DNA of 64,000 bases from Bufo bufo (Eukaryota; Chordata; Amphibia; Anura; Bufonidae), in the NCBI RefSeq assembly GCF_905171765.1, contig NC_053390.1:217323927-217387926 (forward strand), in the 5' to 3' direction. The position numbers were made by a program, and so were the translations under genes. Under the pieces are notes generated by a model, which did not search any database, was not told the origin of the DNA, and was given only the letters and a program-made list of their open reading frames with translations. This document shows, piece by piece, positions 32,795-44,441 of the stretch (positions are counted from its first letter, which is position 1; each line of letters starts with the position of its first letter).

Positions 32795-33229
32795 TTCCGT
32801 TATTAGGCTGTCATTTTATTGTGCAACTTCATACTAAGGAAATGTGCCCAGAGATGGACTCCACCGCATGAGAGCCTCTGTGATTTAATAAGAAATAACC
32901 TGGGTACGGACTCATGTTTGTTATTTGAGCCTCCAAGAACTTTTATACCGTTTTCTACTGTTTTATCATGGACTTATTCATTGTCATGGACTATCCTGGT
33001 TCTAATGTTACGCTGTGCCAGGTCAGCGCCCCCGTTCCATTCATTATCCTGAGAGAAGAGAACGACGCCCCTTGTCACTACCCTGCATCTTTGCCAATTG
33101 GACCTGATGTAAATGCAGTTGAATTGCATATATGTATGCCTGCATGTCTTTTTCTATTTCAGGTAGAGATTCCAGTTGGGCGACCCATGATGGAGTACGA
33201 GGGCGTACTCAGCTTAAAGCAGTGGGGTA
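32795..33229 (+). other. Gypsy-B 3' untranslated region and polypurine tract
   Basis: No envelope or other gene. The last bases before the LTR, ttaaagcagtgggg, are the polypurine-tract candidate. Confidence 0.6.
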
Positions 33230-34051
33230 TGTAGTGTACGGGAACTGTAATACCCGTCACTACCAAAGGTCACTTGGTGTGCTGTCGTCCCTCCTTAATT
33301 ATGGAAAGTTGGTATATGTCAGTTTTATAAAATGTCATGTAATGTAATGCATGTATTTCCCTGTTACTAGGAAACTTGCAAGTACAGGCCGGCTAGGGGT
33401 GTCATTCCAGCTCTTAGGCATTAGAGGGAGCTAGAGAGCCCTAGTTTATAAAAGGCCCAGTCAAGGAAGGGAAAGGGAGTGTAACCTGATCTAGTGTGGA
33501 GTGCAGAAGCAGTCTAGACCAGAGCTCAGAAGTTTCTAGAGCCTGAGGAAGCTGGGAGAGACTGAGGCAAAGATCAGGAAAGCAAGAGGTACTGAGAGAA
33601 ACAGAGGAGGTACTTATTTAAGCCATAATCAAGGATATAAAGCCAGACTTAGGTTAATGGGCCTTGGTGAAGTATTGCTACTTTCCAGGATCAGACAGAG
33701 TTAGAGTGCAAGCTCCTCAGCCTGCAAATCCTGTGTTTAACACTCTGTAATTACCCTGCTGTACTGAATTGCCTGCATCGACCGAATTGCAAAATCGACT
33801 GTATGCTGAGGAACTGCGTTTCCAATATTGTCTCTGCCTGCAAACTACTAAAGTTGAAGTTCTGTTTTAACACCACGTTTCCTCAAATTATTCCTGCATC
33901 CGCAAACGGCGTGCCACCGTTTACTTGGCACTGGCGTCACGAACTATTTCTACCTATACCTGCCCTTGCAGAGAGGCAGCTGTACCAGGTTAGTGTATAT
34001 TGCACTACTACACCCAGAAACACCTACTACGCACAACTTGAGTACACTGCA
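33230..34051 (+). repeat. Gypsy-B 3' LTR
   Basis: 822 bp, same length as the 5' LTR and essentially identical; followed by the GAAG duplication and resumption of L1-B ORF1. Confidence 0.95.
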
Positions 34052-35228
34052 GAAGGTCTGTAAGCGGCTTCATTAATCTCAGTTTTTGTAGGGTAGACGC
34101 CGCCAAGTCCTGATAGATCTGGACACTGACTCCCTGAAGCTTCACTTCTCCCTTTTTCCTTGCTGCTTGCAAAATTAATTCGGTGTCCCTATAGCTCAGG
34201 ATACCGCAAATTATATCCCTTGGGTTATCGCGGGATGCCGGTTTCGGTTTTAGGGCTCTGTGTACCCTTTCAACAGTAACATGTACTGCTTGCTCTGGGC
34301 CGAGCAGCGTGTGGAAGAGGGAGTCCATGACTTGGAACAAGTCCTCTTTATCTTCAGCCTCTGGTAGGCCCCTGAGTCTGATATTTCTCCTCCTGTTTCT
34401 ATTCTCCTGGTCTTCCATTTGGAGCAGGAGTGTGTTCATTGCCCTAGTGTGTGAGAGCAGGGACTCTTTCACCGCCAAATTAAATGTGAGCATGGTGTCT
34501 TGAGATTGCTCCAGCCTCTCAACGTGGTCGCCTATATGGTGGACGTCTGCTTTTATGGACACCAGGTCCGCAGCAAGTGGGGCAAGCGCTCTCTGCAGGG
34601 CTCCCTCCAGAAACTCTCTGGTAAGGTCGGACCTCTCCTCGCTATACGGTGTGTTGCTATCACCTGAGGACTCAGTCTCCTGCAGTACCCTAGACGCCTG
34701 AGCAGGAGCAGAATCGCCTGTGCCCGCACCATGGTGTTACGGCGCCATCTTGGACGGCCGCGGCGGCGAAGTCGATTTACTTAGGTATTTTTCCATATCA
34801 AGGCTCGGGTCTTCTCTGTGCCCTGTTGCGGTCTGTGTGCAATCCTTCGGCTGGATCTTCATGCCGATGTCAGGATAGTGCTAAGATAGAGGCTAAGATG
34901 GGTCCTGGTGGCGAGAGCTCTGCTAACAAGCAGCCGCCATCGAGCTCGGTCAGACCACGCCCCCCCGGTTGTATTATCTTTAACATACCCAAGACGAATC
35001 CGTCATGAACTCCACTGAAAGTCAATGGGGGACGGATCCATTTTCTATCGTGACAGAGAAAATGGATCCATCCCCATTGACTTGCATTGAGTGTTATGCC
35101 GTATCCATCTTGCTCCTCATCCCAGGACGGAAAGCAAACCACAGCATGTTGCGGTTTGCTCTCCGGTCTGGGAACGCAACTAAACGGAATGCATTTTGGA
35201 GCATTCCGTTCTGTTCAGTTCAGATTTG

Positions 35229-36145
35229 TGCAGCGTACTCAAGTTAGGTTTAAAAGTGTTCCTGAGTGTTGTAGTGCAATCGTGACACTAACCTGAGACA
35301 GCTGACTCTCTGCAAGGGCAGGTGATGATAAGTAATGTTCGTGACGCCAGTGCCAATTAAACGGTGGCACGCCGTTTGCTGATAGCAGGAATAACTGAGG
35401 AACCACGTGATGTTAAAACAGAACTCAAACTTTAGTAGTCATCATACATGGACATCGATGGAAGCGCAGTTCCTTTAAAGACAGTTGATTTCAATACAGT
35501 TGATGCAGGCATATATATAGCAAGGTGACTTCAGAGTGTTAAACACAGGACTTGCAGTACAGGCGGCTTGCACTCTATTCCTGACTGATCCTGGAACATA
35601 GAAACTCTTCTCCAAGGCCCAATGCCCTAGCTCTGGCGGATATCGTTGGCTTTTTAATCCTCAAGTACCTCCTCTGTTGTCCTTAGTACCTCTTGCTTTG
35701 CTGGTCTTGCCCCTGTCTCTCTCTCAGTTTCCTTAACGGTGGTGTTCCTGCTTCTGCATATATACCCTCAGGAGGGGAACCTTCTCCTTGGATCTGGAAC
35801 CCGGTTACAGGGATTGTAATACCCTCTCCTGGTCTGCGGGCTCCCGGCCTGGACTTAACTCAGGCATAGTCTGATCTTCAACACCGTCTAAACCTCTCTC
35901 CCTATTACTTCCCCTGACTGGGCCTTATATAAACTAGGGCTCACTAGCTCCCTCTAGTGACTAAGAGCTGGAATGACACTCCTATCAGGCCTGCACATGC
36001 AAGTTTTACAGTAACAGGAAGTACATAGCATTACATTACATTATATGAAGATGACTTATACCAACCTCCCCATAAATAAGGGGAAACGACAGCACAACAA
36101 GTGACCCTTCTGTAGTGACGGGCATTACTGCTCCCGTACACTACA
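35229..36145 (-). mobile_element. Solo LTR, diverged Gypsy-B family
   Basis: Minus orientation, flanked by TTTG (35225-35228 and 36146-36149). Read on the minus strand it starts tgtagtgtacgggagc and parallels the Gypsy-B LTR (cattccagctcttag, ctagtttata, ggcccagtca), but with many substitutions and about 95 extra bases. It inserted into the MITE spanning 20763-36259. Confidence 0.9.
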
Positions 36146-36262
36146 TTTGTACCGATTGACAATGAATGGGGACAAAACTGAAGCGGTTTTTTTTCCGGTA
36201 TTGAGCCCCTATGATGGAACTCAATACCGGAAAACTTAAATGCTAGTGTGAAAGAAGCCTTA

Positions 36263-36883
36263 AACAGTAATAAGACGGGAAAAAGGTGACAAAGCTACAT
36301 TTTTCACTCACTGTTTCAGTAAAGCAGTGGGGGTGAGGAGAAGGGGAGCAAAGGGACATGTATACCCACTGATGAAGGAGCACGGCACTCCGAAACACGT
36401 CTGGGAAATATAATAGCCATACAGCCACAATAGGTTAACAAAAAGCAGTATTATCTAAGGTACCGAAAAACTCTAAATCCGGGCAGCATATGAGTGGAGC
36501 AAATATCCCCCTATATCAGCAGGATCACCTTTGCCCACATCTAAATTGAAAAGCCCGCTCCCGACCACGTGGGACGCCGAGTCGGGACGCCCAGGAGAGC
36601 GCACAGCGCTAGCAAGGTCACTACACTAACCACGTGGGACGCCGAGCCGGGACGCTGAGTTGAGAAGACACCACCAGCATCGCCGTACGGACCCACTTCT
36701 CAGATCCCTGCTGCCACACCACTGCAGAAGCAGTAATGTACTCTTAACATTATCCTGATAAGAAAGAAACAATATTGTCTCTATTAAGTACTTTGGTTTA
36801 CAAACATTATTATACCAAGCACGTGGGACGCTGAGACAAATAGACATTACCAACTTTACTGCACAGATTTACATCGCAGATAC
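36263..36883 (+). other. Noncoding part of a probable Penelope-like element
   Basis: Holds a hammerhead motif at 36365-36405 and three imperfect copies of cacgtgggacgccgag (near 36567, 36630, 36819). No RT or GIY-YIG coding region is visible. The sequence resumes after hAT-3 at 54453-54653 and perhaps 55075 onward. Assignment rests on the ribozyme type, which is known from Penelope-like elements. Confidence 0.5.
36365..36405 (+). ncRNA. Hammerhead ribozyme motif (minimal, Penelope-like type)
   Basis: Stem I is ccca (36365-36368) with tggg (36402-36405). The conserved core ctgatga is at 36369-36375. Stem II is ggag (36377-36380) with ctcc (36388-36391). The second core gaaa is at 36392-36395, followed by cacgtc, giving a two-base-pair stem III (A-U, C-G) and the cleavage-site C at 36401. 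All invariant core bases are present. The tiny stem III matches hammerheads described in Penelope-like elements, which are thought to act as dimers. Activity is inferred, not shown. Confidence 0.8.
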
Positions 36884-37244
36884 CTGATATACAGGGGCGT
36901 AACATGGGGAGGCGTTGCCCTGGGCGCCACACTGCAGGGGGGCGCTGTCCGCTGGCACAACAAAATCCTAAATCGCTGCCGCTGTGTTTTTTTTTTTTTT
37001 TAACACAGTGCCGCAGAGCAGAGTGAGGAGGCGGGGGGCGCCGGAGCAAGAAGAAGGAGAAGATGGCTGCTGCACTGTCGCTTCAGGACTGAGACTAGAG
37101 AGTTTGTCCAGAGACAGAGGCAGCCTGAAAGCGACACTGACAGTGAGTGACAGTCAGTGTCCCTCCCACCCTGAGTGTGTTAGGTGTGTTGGCATGGGCT
37201 GAGGGCAGGGATTAGGGGTAATATATGAGTGAAGTGCCACTATG

Positions 37245-37723
37245 CTAGTGCCATGAGAGCCAGGTCAAGGCTGCCAAGCAGGTGGCAGTCAGGGTGCTGG
37301 TGAAGGATGACCAGCCCAGGGACACTGACTGAGACAGTATGCCTCTCTGGGATGCCATCTTCATTCTGCCCATGTCTGTTGTCCATATACCAGGCCTACC
37401 CTGGTATATGGACAACAGAGATGGGCAGATGGCATCCTCTGGGCAGTACTGTCTCTCTGGTCATCCTTCACCAGCACCCTGACTGCCACTTGCTTGGCAT
37501 GGCCCTCATGGCACTTCACTGCCTGGTGCTTGTCTATCAGCACTGAGTGACTCAGTCACACTGCGACATTGACTGTCACTCAGTGCTGATAGCCAAGCAC
37601 CAGGCAGTGAAGTGCCATGAGAGCCAGGCCAAGTAAGTGGCAGTCAGGGTGCTGGTGAAGGATGACCAGAGAGACAGTACTGCCCAGAGGATGCCATCTG
37701 CCCATCTCTGTTGTCCATATACC
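37245..37723. repeat. Alternating inverted repeats in hAT-3
   Basis: Three copies of a ~150-bp unit in alternating orientation. They share gtccatatacc, gatgggcagatggcatcctc, ggtcatccttcaccagcacc and cactgcctggtgcttg. The second and third form a hairpin centred near 37560. Confidence 0.9.
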
Positions 37724-38305
37724 TGTCACGGATATAGTAGGGGAAAACACCAAAAGAAAATCAAGAAGCAAGGAGAAAGACACTAGGCCTCACCGCTAGG
37801 GAAGGAAAAGGGTCACCACCTATAAAACCCTGCTCCTGGCCCTAACTCCTATCTGTATGGGCACCTCTCGATGGTAGAGATACCCATACACGGGAACCTA
37901 GAAAACCCTGGTGACCCTTAGATGCCCTAAAGATAATGACAGGGCAGAGACCAAACGTTCCTTCCCTGGTGAAGGAACTAGCGTCTCACTGAGGCCTAGT
38001 AAACAACCAGGGGGGGGGGAATACAAAATACGACAAGCGGAACACTTAACTTCAGAGGATGAAGGATGAACAGGACTTCAACACGAACCACACTCTAGCT
38101 CTTCCAAGACCAAATGAAGCTATCCCAAGCAAGGAATGATGGGAAAAGTCAGACTAAATAGGGCGAGGTAAAGGTCACATGATCCACACCTGAACAGGAG
38201 GTGTGGACATACTAGCAACACACAAAGTGAAACCAAAAGAGGCTGTCAGATCACTAATGCATAGATAATCTTTCAGACCTTCAGAGACCTGTCACAGATG
38301 TGACA
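37724..38305 (-). repeat. Gypsy-C 3' LTR
   Basis: 582 bp, matching the split 5' LTR. It preserves gatgaacaggac near 38070, the empty site of the Gypsy-D insertion. The minus-strand purine run agaaggggggttac ends at 38306, directly against it. Confidence 0.9.
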
Positions 38306-38817
38306 GTAACCCCCCTTCTACGGGTGACCTCCGGGCACCCAGGACCGACCTTATCAGGATGAACTCTGTGGAATGCTCTCACCAGACGACTAGCATTAAC
38401 ATCGGTCGCTGGAACCCACATCCTCTCCTCTGGTCCGTACCCTCTCCAATGAACGAGATACTGGAGGGATTTCCGGAGAACTCAGGAGTCCACAATCCTG
38501 CTGATCTGAAATTCTAAATTGCCGTCCACCATGACACGAGCGGAAGGCAAGGAGGACGGCTCAACAGGTTCGACACATTTCTTTAGCAACGATTTATGAA
38601 ATACGTTATGGATTTTGAATGCCTGAGGAAGTTCAAGACAGAAGGCTACAGGGTTAACAATGGCAGTGAACTTATATGGACCAATAAATCTTGGGCCCAA
38701 CTTCCAAGAAGTTACCTTAAGTTTAATGTTTCTTGTAGACAACCACATAGAATCACCCACTCTCAGGTCCGGACCACTCATACGTCTCCTGTCAGCCACA
38801 CGCTTATACCTGTTACA
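38306..38817 (-). pseudogene. Gypsy-C integrase C-terminus and chromodomain
   Basis: From right to left: RYKRVADRRR, DLRVGDSMWLS, LGPRFIGPYKF and HNVFHKSLLKK, the integrase C-terminal part. The chromodomain follows at about 38330-38507: EFQISRIVDS, then a TGA stop, then YLVHWRGYG and RMWVP. Chromodomains of chromoviruses steer integration toward marked chromatin. The stop and the LINE insertion at 38818 disable the gene. Confidence 0.85.
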
Positions 38818-40552
38818 TAGTAGTACATAACATAGTACATAAGGCAGAAAAAAGACATTTGTCCATCCAGTTCGGCCTGTCATCCTGCAAGTTGATCCAG
38901 AGGAAGGCAAAAAAAAAAACTGAGGTAGAAGCCAATTTTCCCCACTTTAGGGGAATAAAAAATTCCTTCCCGACTCCAATCAGGCAATCAGAATAACTCC
39001 CTGGATCAACGACCCCTCTCTAGTAGCTATAGCCTGTAATATTATTACACTCCAGAAATACATCCAGGCCCCTCTTGAATTCCTTTATTGTACTCACCAT
39101 CACCACCTCCTCAGGCAGAGAGTTCCATAGTCTCACTGCTCTTACCGTAAAGAATCCTTTTCTATGTTTGTGTACAAACCTTCTTTCCTCCAGATGCAGA
39201 GGATGTCCCCTCGTCACAGTTACAGTCCTGGGGATAAATAGATGATGGGATAGATCTCTGTACTGACCCCTGATATATTTATACATAGTAATTAGATTTC
39301 CCCTCAGTCGTCTTTTTTCTAAAGTGAATAACCCTAATTTTGATCATCTTTCAGGGTACTGTAGTTGCCCCATTCCAGTTATTACTTTAGTTGCCCTCCT
39401 CTGGACCTTCTCCAGCTCTGCTATGTCTGCCTTGTTCACAGGAGCCCAGAACTGTACACAGTACTCCATGTGTGGTCTGACTAATTATTTGTAAAGTGGT
39501 TGGACTATGTTCTCATCACGGGCATCTATGCCCCTTTTGATGCAACCTATTATCTTATTGGCCTTGGCAGCAGCTGCCTGACACTGGTTTTGCAGCTTAG
39601 TTTGCTGTTTATTAAAATTCCTAGATCCTTTTCCATGTCAGTGTTACCGAGTGTTTTACCATTTAGTATGTACTGGTGACTTGCATTATTCCTTCCCATG
39701 TGCATAACTTTACATTTGTCAGTCTTAAACCTCATCTGCCACTTATCTGCCCAAGCCTGCAATCTATCCAGATCGCTCTGTAGTAGTATACTGTCCTCTT
39801 CAGTGTTAATTACTTTACACAGTTTAGTGTCATCTGCGAAAATTTATATTTTACTGTGCAAGCCTTCTACAAGATCATTAATAAATATATTGAAGAGAAT
39901 AGGGCCCAATACTGACCCCTGAGGTACTCCACTAGTGACAGTGACCCAATCTGATTGTGTACCGTTAATAACCACCCTCTGTTTTCTATCCCTCAGCCAG
40001 TTACTTACCCACATACAGACGTTTTCTCCCAGTCCGAGCATTCTCATTTTATATACTAACCTTTTATGTGGTACAGTGTCAAATGCTTTGGAGAAGTCCA
40101 GATATACGACATCCATTGATTCGCCGCTGTCAAGTCTAGAACTTACCTCCTCATAGAAACTGATTAAATTAGTTTGGCATGACCGATCCCTCACGAAGCC
40201 ATGCTGATATGGCGTTATTTGCTTATTTCCGTTGAGATGCTCTAACATAGCATCTCTCAGAAAACCTTCAAACAGTTTACCGACAACAGATGTTAAACTT
40301 ACCGGCCTATAGTTTCCAGGCTCTGTTTTTGGACCCTTTTTGAATATTGGCACCACATTTGCTATGCGCCAATCCTGTGGGACATTCCCTGTCAGTATAG
40401 AGTCTGCAAATATCAGAAATAAGGGTCTGACTATGACATTACTTAATTCCCTTAGGATACGGGGGTGTATGCCATCCGGTCCTGGCGATTTGTCTATTTT
40501 AATCTTTTTAAGTCGCTGTTGTACTTCTTCCTGGGTCAGACAGGACACTTTT

Positions 40553-42726
40553 TAAAAAAAAAAAATTTTTTTATTAGTATTGCGACATGATCTTGAGAAA
40601 CAATACAGTATCATTCAGAATACATCACAAGTTACAAATTCCATATTTGTTACATTGCCGTTCAAGACAAATGATATGCCATATACAATAAATGAAACAT
40701 TAATGTTTAGGCCTTTCAGCACAATACATTTTTTATTTTACTCCCCTCCCATTCCCCTCCCCCCCTTATATAATCAGCAATAATAATAATAAAACTAACA
40801 CAGAACTTGAAAGGAAACTGAAATCCCTCTGGGCTTCCTACTTAATCCCCTTGATCTCTAACCCTCGGTCGTGATATGTCATATACTCCTATACTCATCC
40901 ATCCCACCCTTTTTTATGGGGTGACTTCAGACCTTTGATATTCCATGTTATCACCTTCATATCTGTCATTTGAGTATATTACGACCTACCAAGCCCGGGG
41001 TCCGCGTCACTCACCTAAAGCGCCCAGAGAGATCCCTTGCATACAAACAATTCAAACAAATGTTAACAACAATCAGTTTTGTGTACTCCTCCTTATCACA
41101 CCTTTTTCACGATTTCCTCCCTTCTTTCCTATTTCCAACTACTTTCACTACTGTAGTGACTCCCCTTTTTTTCTGGGTTGCAGCTCCCTCCCACTTTGAT
41201 ATCTAGGAAATTCTCCCTACTTGCTCTACTCAAAGTGTCTCCATTCTAGTATATGTAGCTGTCACTTGCGACTACCCACCCTATGACTTGCTCTGGCTAC
41301 CATACGTACATTATCGCATTGGTACTAAAAACATCATAACTTGATGGTCTCAACTGGAGCCCATACAAACAGAAAGTGTAGTACAAGTGTAATACAACAG
41401 ATGAGAACTTGTAAACATATCCTATAGGAATGTTGAAGGATATCAGACACCCCCATTCAGCTGAACAGGGGATGCAAGTCATCTCTTAGGATAGGACTCC
41501 TCAACCCGGCTTGACGATCGTCGCCTCCCTGCCCTGGGTTCTGGATGCTCCCATTCTCTCCGTCGTCTTTGCTCTGGGTCACTCGGACTCTCTGCCCGGT
41601 ATGCGCCTCTGCCTCTTCTTTGATCTTCTCCCGCCGGTTCCCCTGGATTCTATGTGGACTTAAGCCATTCTTCTGCTGCCGTCGGGTCATGGTAAATCAT
41701 GCTTGATCCATTGGGGTGCATCACCCTCAGCTTTGCTGGGTATAGCAATTGGAACTTGAATCTCCTCTGGTGTAGGAGAGAGCACACTTGGCTGAATTCT
41801 CTCCTCTTCCTGGCCACAGCTGCAGAATAATCTCCAAAAACTAAGACGGTATGTCCCAACAGCTTTAATGGGCCTTTCTTATTCCTGTAAGCTCTAAGCA
41901 GGGCTTCCTTGTCGCAATAGTCCAAATATTTCATAATGACCTGACGTGGTTTAGAGCCCTGGTTTCTATGCGGTCCTGTCTGCCGCTGTTGTATCTCCAT
42001 TGGGGGCCTATTCTGTGCGCCCTTTCTACTTTATAACGCCCTTCCAATCCGTGGGCCTTCGGTAGTTCCTTCTCGCATATGTCTGTTAAGGCCTGCGGTT
42101 CAAACGTTTCGGGTAACCCCAGCAAGCGTAGATTACTACGTCTAGACCGGTTTTCCAAGTCTTCCACCCGGTCATACAAGACAGCGTTCTGTTTGGACAG
42201 CTCATTTATTCTGTGCGCAAATGCAGCCGTTTCATTCTCAGCTTGTGATAACTTCTGCTCTAGCTCCTCCAAACGCATGTCATGCTGAAAGACCGCTTCA
42301 TGTAGCTGCTGTAGCTAAGCAGATAGTGTTGTGGTGAGCGTGTCCCTTATGTCAGGTGCTAAATGCTTGGCCACCTCTATAGCCAGTAATTTATAATTTA
42401 TGTCCGGTGAGAGGCTCTGTTGACTAGCTGGCGCTTCCATCTTACCGTCATCCTGCAGCACTTGTGCCGGTGAAGAGGGGCGCGAGTCCGCCATTTTGCT
42501 GATCATGCCGCCTGCCTCTCTTCCCCTCCCTTTGGAGATCCTCCTTTTACCGCTCCGGAGTAAGTATCGGTCCATATACCAATGGACCCCAGATATTCGG
42601 GGACCGGAACGTGCTGGTCACAGCCCCCTATTGCCGGTAAATTGCGAGCGGAGGATATTATTTAGTGGAAGGTCACCGGAGCTCCCTCACGCTGCCGCCT
42701 GCATCCCAGCGCCGGAACCGGAAGTC
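40553..42726 (-). mobile_element. L1-C: ORF1-only Tx1/L1 derivative (HAL1-like)
   Basis: Bounded by the 14-bp duplication gacaggacactttt (40539-40552 and 42727-42740). ORF1 fills 41650-42575. ORF2 is represented only by its start (MKVITWNIKGLK near 40925-40962) joined within a few dozen bases to 3' terminal sequence and the A tail. Intact duplications fit retrotransposition of the already shortened form, supplied in trans. Confidence 0.85.
41650..42575 (-). pseudogene. L1-C ORF1 protein
   Basis: Starts at 42575 (MDRYLLRSG). It includes a stop near 42315, coiled coil MRLEELEQKLSQAEN, then RSRRSNLRLLGLPE, KVERAHRIGPQ, and after a frame change RQVIMKYLDY, VLVFGDYSAAV and YPAKLRVMH near the C-terminus. 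The domain order is that of L1 ORF1p (coiled coil, RRM, C-terminal domain). Two frame breaks are visible. Confidence 0.82.
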
Positions 42727-43376
42727 GACAGGACACTTTTAATGGGGAATTTATTTTTACATTCAGCATGTCATCTGACAGTTTATTTTCCTCAGTGAAT
42801 ACATTGGAGAAAAAAATATTTAACAGCTTTGCTTTCTCCTCGTCGCTCTCTGCGACTCCCCCCTCATTGCTCTTTAAAGGGCCGACACCTTCAGATTTAT
42901 ACTTTTTAACATTTATATAATTGAAGAACATTTTAGGATTAGTTTTACTCTCTTTGGCAATTAATCTCTCGGTCTCTAGTTTGGCCGCTTTTATTTGTTT
43001 TTTACATGTTCTATTTTTTTCCTTATAGTTTTTCAGTTCTTCCGTGCTACCCTACTGTTTTAGTGTTTTATATGCTTTCTTTTTGTCATTTATTGCTTTC
43101 TTTACAGTTCTGTTTATCCACATTGGTTTCTTTTTGTTCCTTAACCTTTTATTCCCATATGGTATGTACCTCTCACAATGAGATTTTAGGATGCTTTTAA
43201 AGATATCCCATTTTGTGGCTGTATTTTTATTTTTGAGGACTTTGTCCCAGTTAGTTAGGCCTATGGCCTCTTTTAGTTGGCTAAATTTAGCTTTTTTGAA
43301 GTTTGGTATTTTTGTTCCTCCGTGTAGAAACGCTCTTTTGAATGATAATTGGAAGGTTATTACTTTATGGTCACTA

Positions 43377-44441
43377 TGCAACGAGCAGGACACTGGGTCA
43401 GTGGGTCAGCTATGCAGTGGGTCAGGATATATGTGTAGTAGTTCGTGACGCCAATTGCAGCTTGCGCAGGGACTGTAGCAGGGCCCTTTAAGATGTTATA
43501 GCTCATGTACCAGGTGAGGAATGCCAGAAGGGGATAATGTCTCTGTGTAGTAGGTATGGTAGTGTCAACGGTGTCTCCTACCTTGGTACGGCTGGACTCC
43601 TGGATCCTGGCTCACTTGCAATAAATTTGAGTGTGGTCAGTAGGAGTAATTGAGGAACTTTGGTAGCAGTAAATGAGATCCAAACAGGTTATATGATCCA
43701 ACTTGTCTTTACTTAATGGCAGCTTTGATCCATACAAGATACAGCAATAGTCTTGGGTCCCAGCAGGTATTGGCAATATGTGGCAGGAATTAATATATAT
43801 ATTCTGCTTCTTGTCATATGCCTAGTAGATTTGGCAGGTATATATCTTCTGCTCTGTCTGTAGTCTGCTTGATATGGGCCTGACTAGCTGAAGGAGGAAT
43901 TTGGCTTCTCCTGGTCTTTGGATAAGTACTCACAGGACTGCTCGCAGGGTATGATGGCTTCTTCCTGGAGATCTTTAGTTCTGGAGATGGATGCTTGCTT
44001 GTCAACCAGCTGAGAAAGATGATTCAGGCTGGGAAGGGTGATCCTGGGCCTCAGCCGAGGCTTAGATCCTAGGTTGGGATCCCTGTTTCTGGGAGCTCCT
44101 ACCAACACACCCTTCCCCAAGGAGGGGGCTGGTACACACTAACTAACTTCCTTCTCCTCCTCATGAGACAGGACATGGGAACATCCCATTTCTGCTCACA
44201 CAGGGGAGACTAGACTGGAATGGACTATTCCAGGCTAGAGATACTAAACTTGCTTTGGTCTGCTACATACTGCTGCCACCTGCTGGTGTACATTGAAATT
44301 ACAGCAAAATACATAAAACAGGCCTGGATAATGCACATTATAGAAAATGCATTGTTAGATTACACAGGATGACAATACATATGTACCTAACATGATGCAG
44401 CGGGGAGACAGAAGTTTAGTGACATACTTCAGGATGTTACA
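43377..44441 (-). mobile_element. Solo LTR of another gypsy-like family
   Basis: TG...CA ends (forward tgcaacgagc...gatgttaca) and ACTA duplication at 43373-43376 and 44442-44445. It carries gttcgtgacgcca (43441-43453), the reverse complement of the motif in Gypsy-B LTRs. No internal genes; about 1065 bp. Removing it restores the LINE endonuclease frame. Confidence 0.8.

Larger units (their letters stand above)
26154..34051 (+). mobile_element. Gypsy-B: young, apparently intact Ty3/gypsy element
   Basis: LTRs at 26154-26975 and 33230-34051, both 822 bp. Reading them base by base I saw one difference (cattcc at about 26615 versus ctttcc). The target duplication is GAAG (26150-26153 and 34052-34055). 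The sequence between the LTRs holds one 1754-codon ORF with all gag-pol domains in the usual order PR-RT-RH-IN. No envelope gene. Near-identical LTRs and an unbroken ORF point to very recent insertion. Confidence 0.95.
25881..34748 (-). pseudogene. L1-B ORF1, split by Gypsy-B
   Basis: The ATG at 34748 (MAP) is followed at once by TAA, then an open frame: AADLVSIKADVHH, coiled coil HVERLEQSQD, RRNIRLRGLPE and VERVHRALKPK of the RRM-like domain. Gypsy-B interrupts it at 34051/26154. The C-terminal domain continues at 26150-25881: FPYRWLFPFG, NRRITVRTPEDL, then a Lys-rich tail and stop. The early stop indicates decay before or after the gypsy insertion. Confidence 0.85.
20879..34964 (-). mobile_element. 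L1-B: full-span Tx1/L1-like LINE with RT deletion
   Basis: Minus-strand LINE bounded by a 16-bp duplication ccggttgtattatctt (20863-20878 and 34965-34980). The 3' tail is an A run preceded by aataaag (forward ctttattt near 20893-20900). ORF1 lies at the high-coordinate end and ORF2 at the low end. A hAT element (24562-25831) sits in the inter-ORF region and a gypsy element (26154-34051) in ORF1. Element length without them is about 4.9 kb, reduced further by the RT deletion. Confidence 0.92.
20763..36259. mobile_element. MITE split by L1-B and a solo LTR
   Basis: Left end ggctactttcacactagcg at 20763; right end gctagtgtgaaagaagcc at 36259; flanks TAA and TTA. The MITE pieces are 20763-20878, 34965-35228 and 36150-36259, about 490 bp in total. 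The left piece ends in ccggttgtattatctt, which is duplicated at 34965 by the L1 insertion. The right part carries tttg duplicated around the solo LTR. Interior ggatccat and cattgac arms are typical of the local MITE group. Confidence 0.88.

Noticed and set aside
32795..33229. Possible envelope gene of Gypsy-B, which would make it a retrovirus
   Set aside because: Only about 435 bp, no long frame, signal peptide or transmembrane segment.
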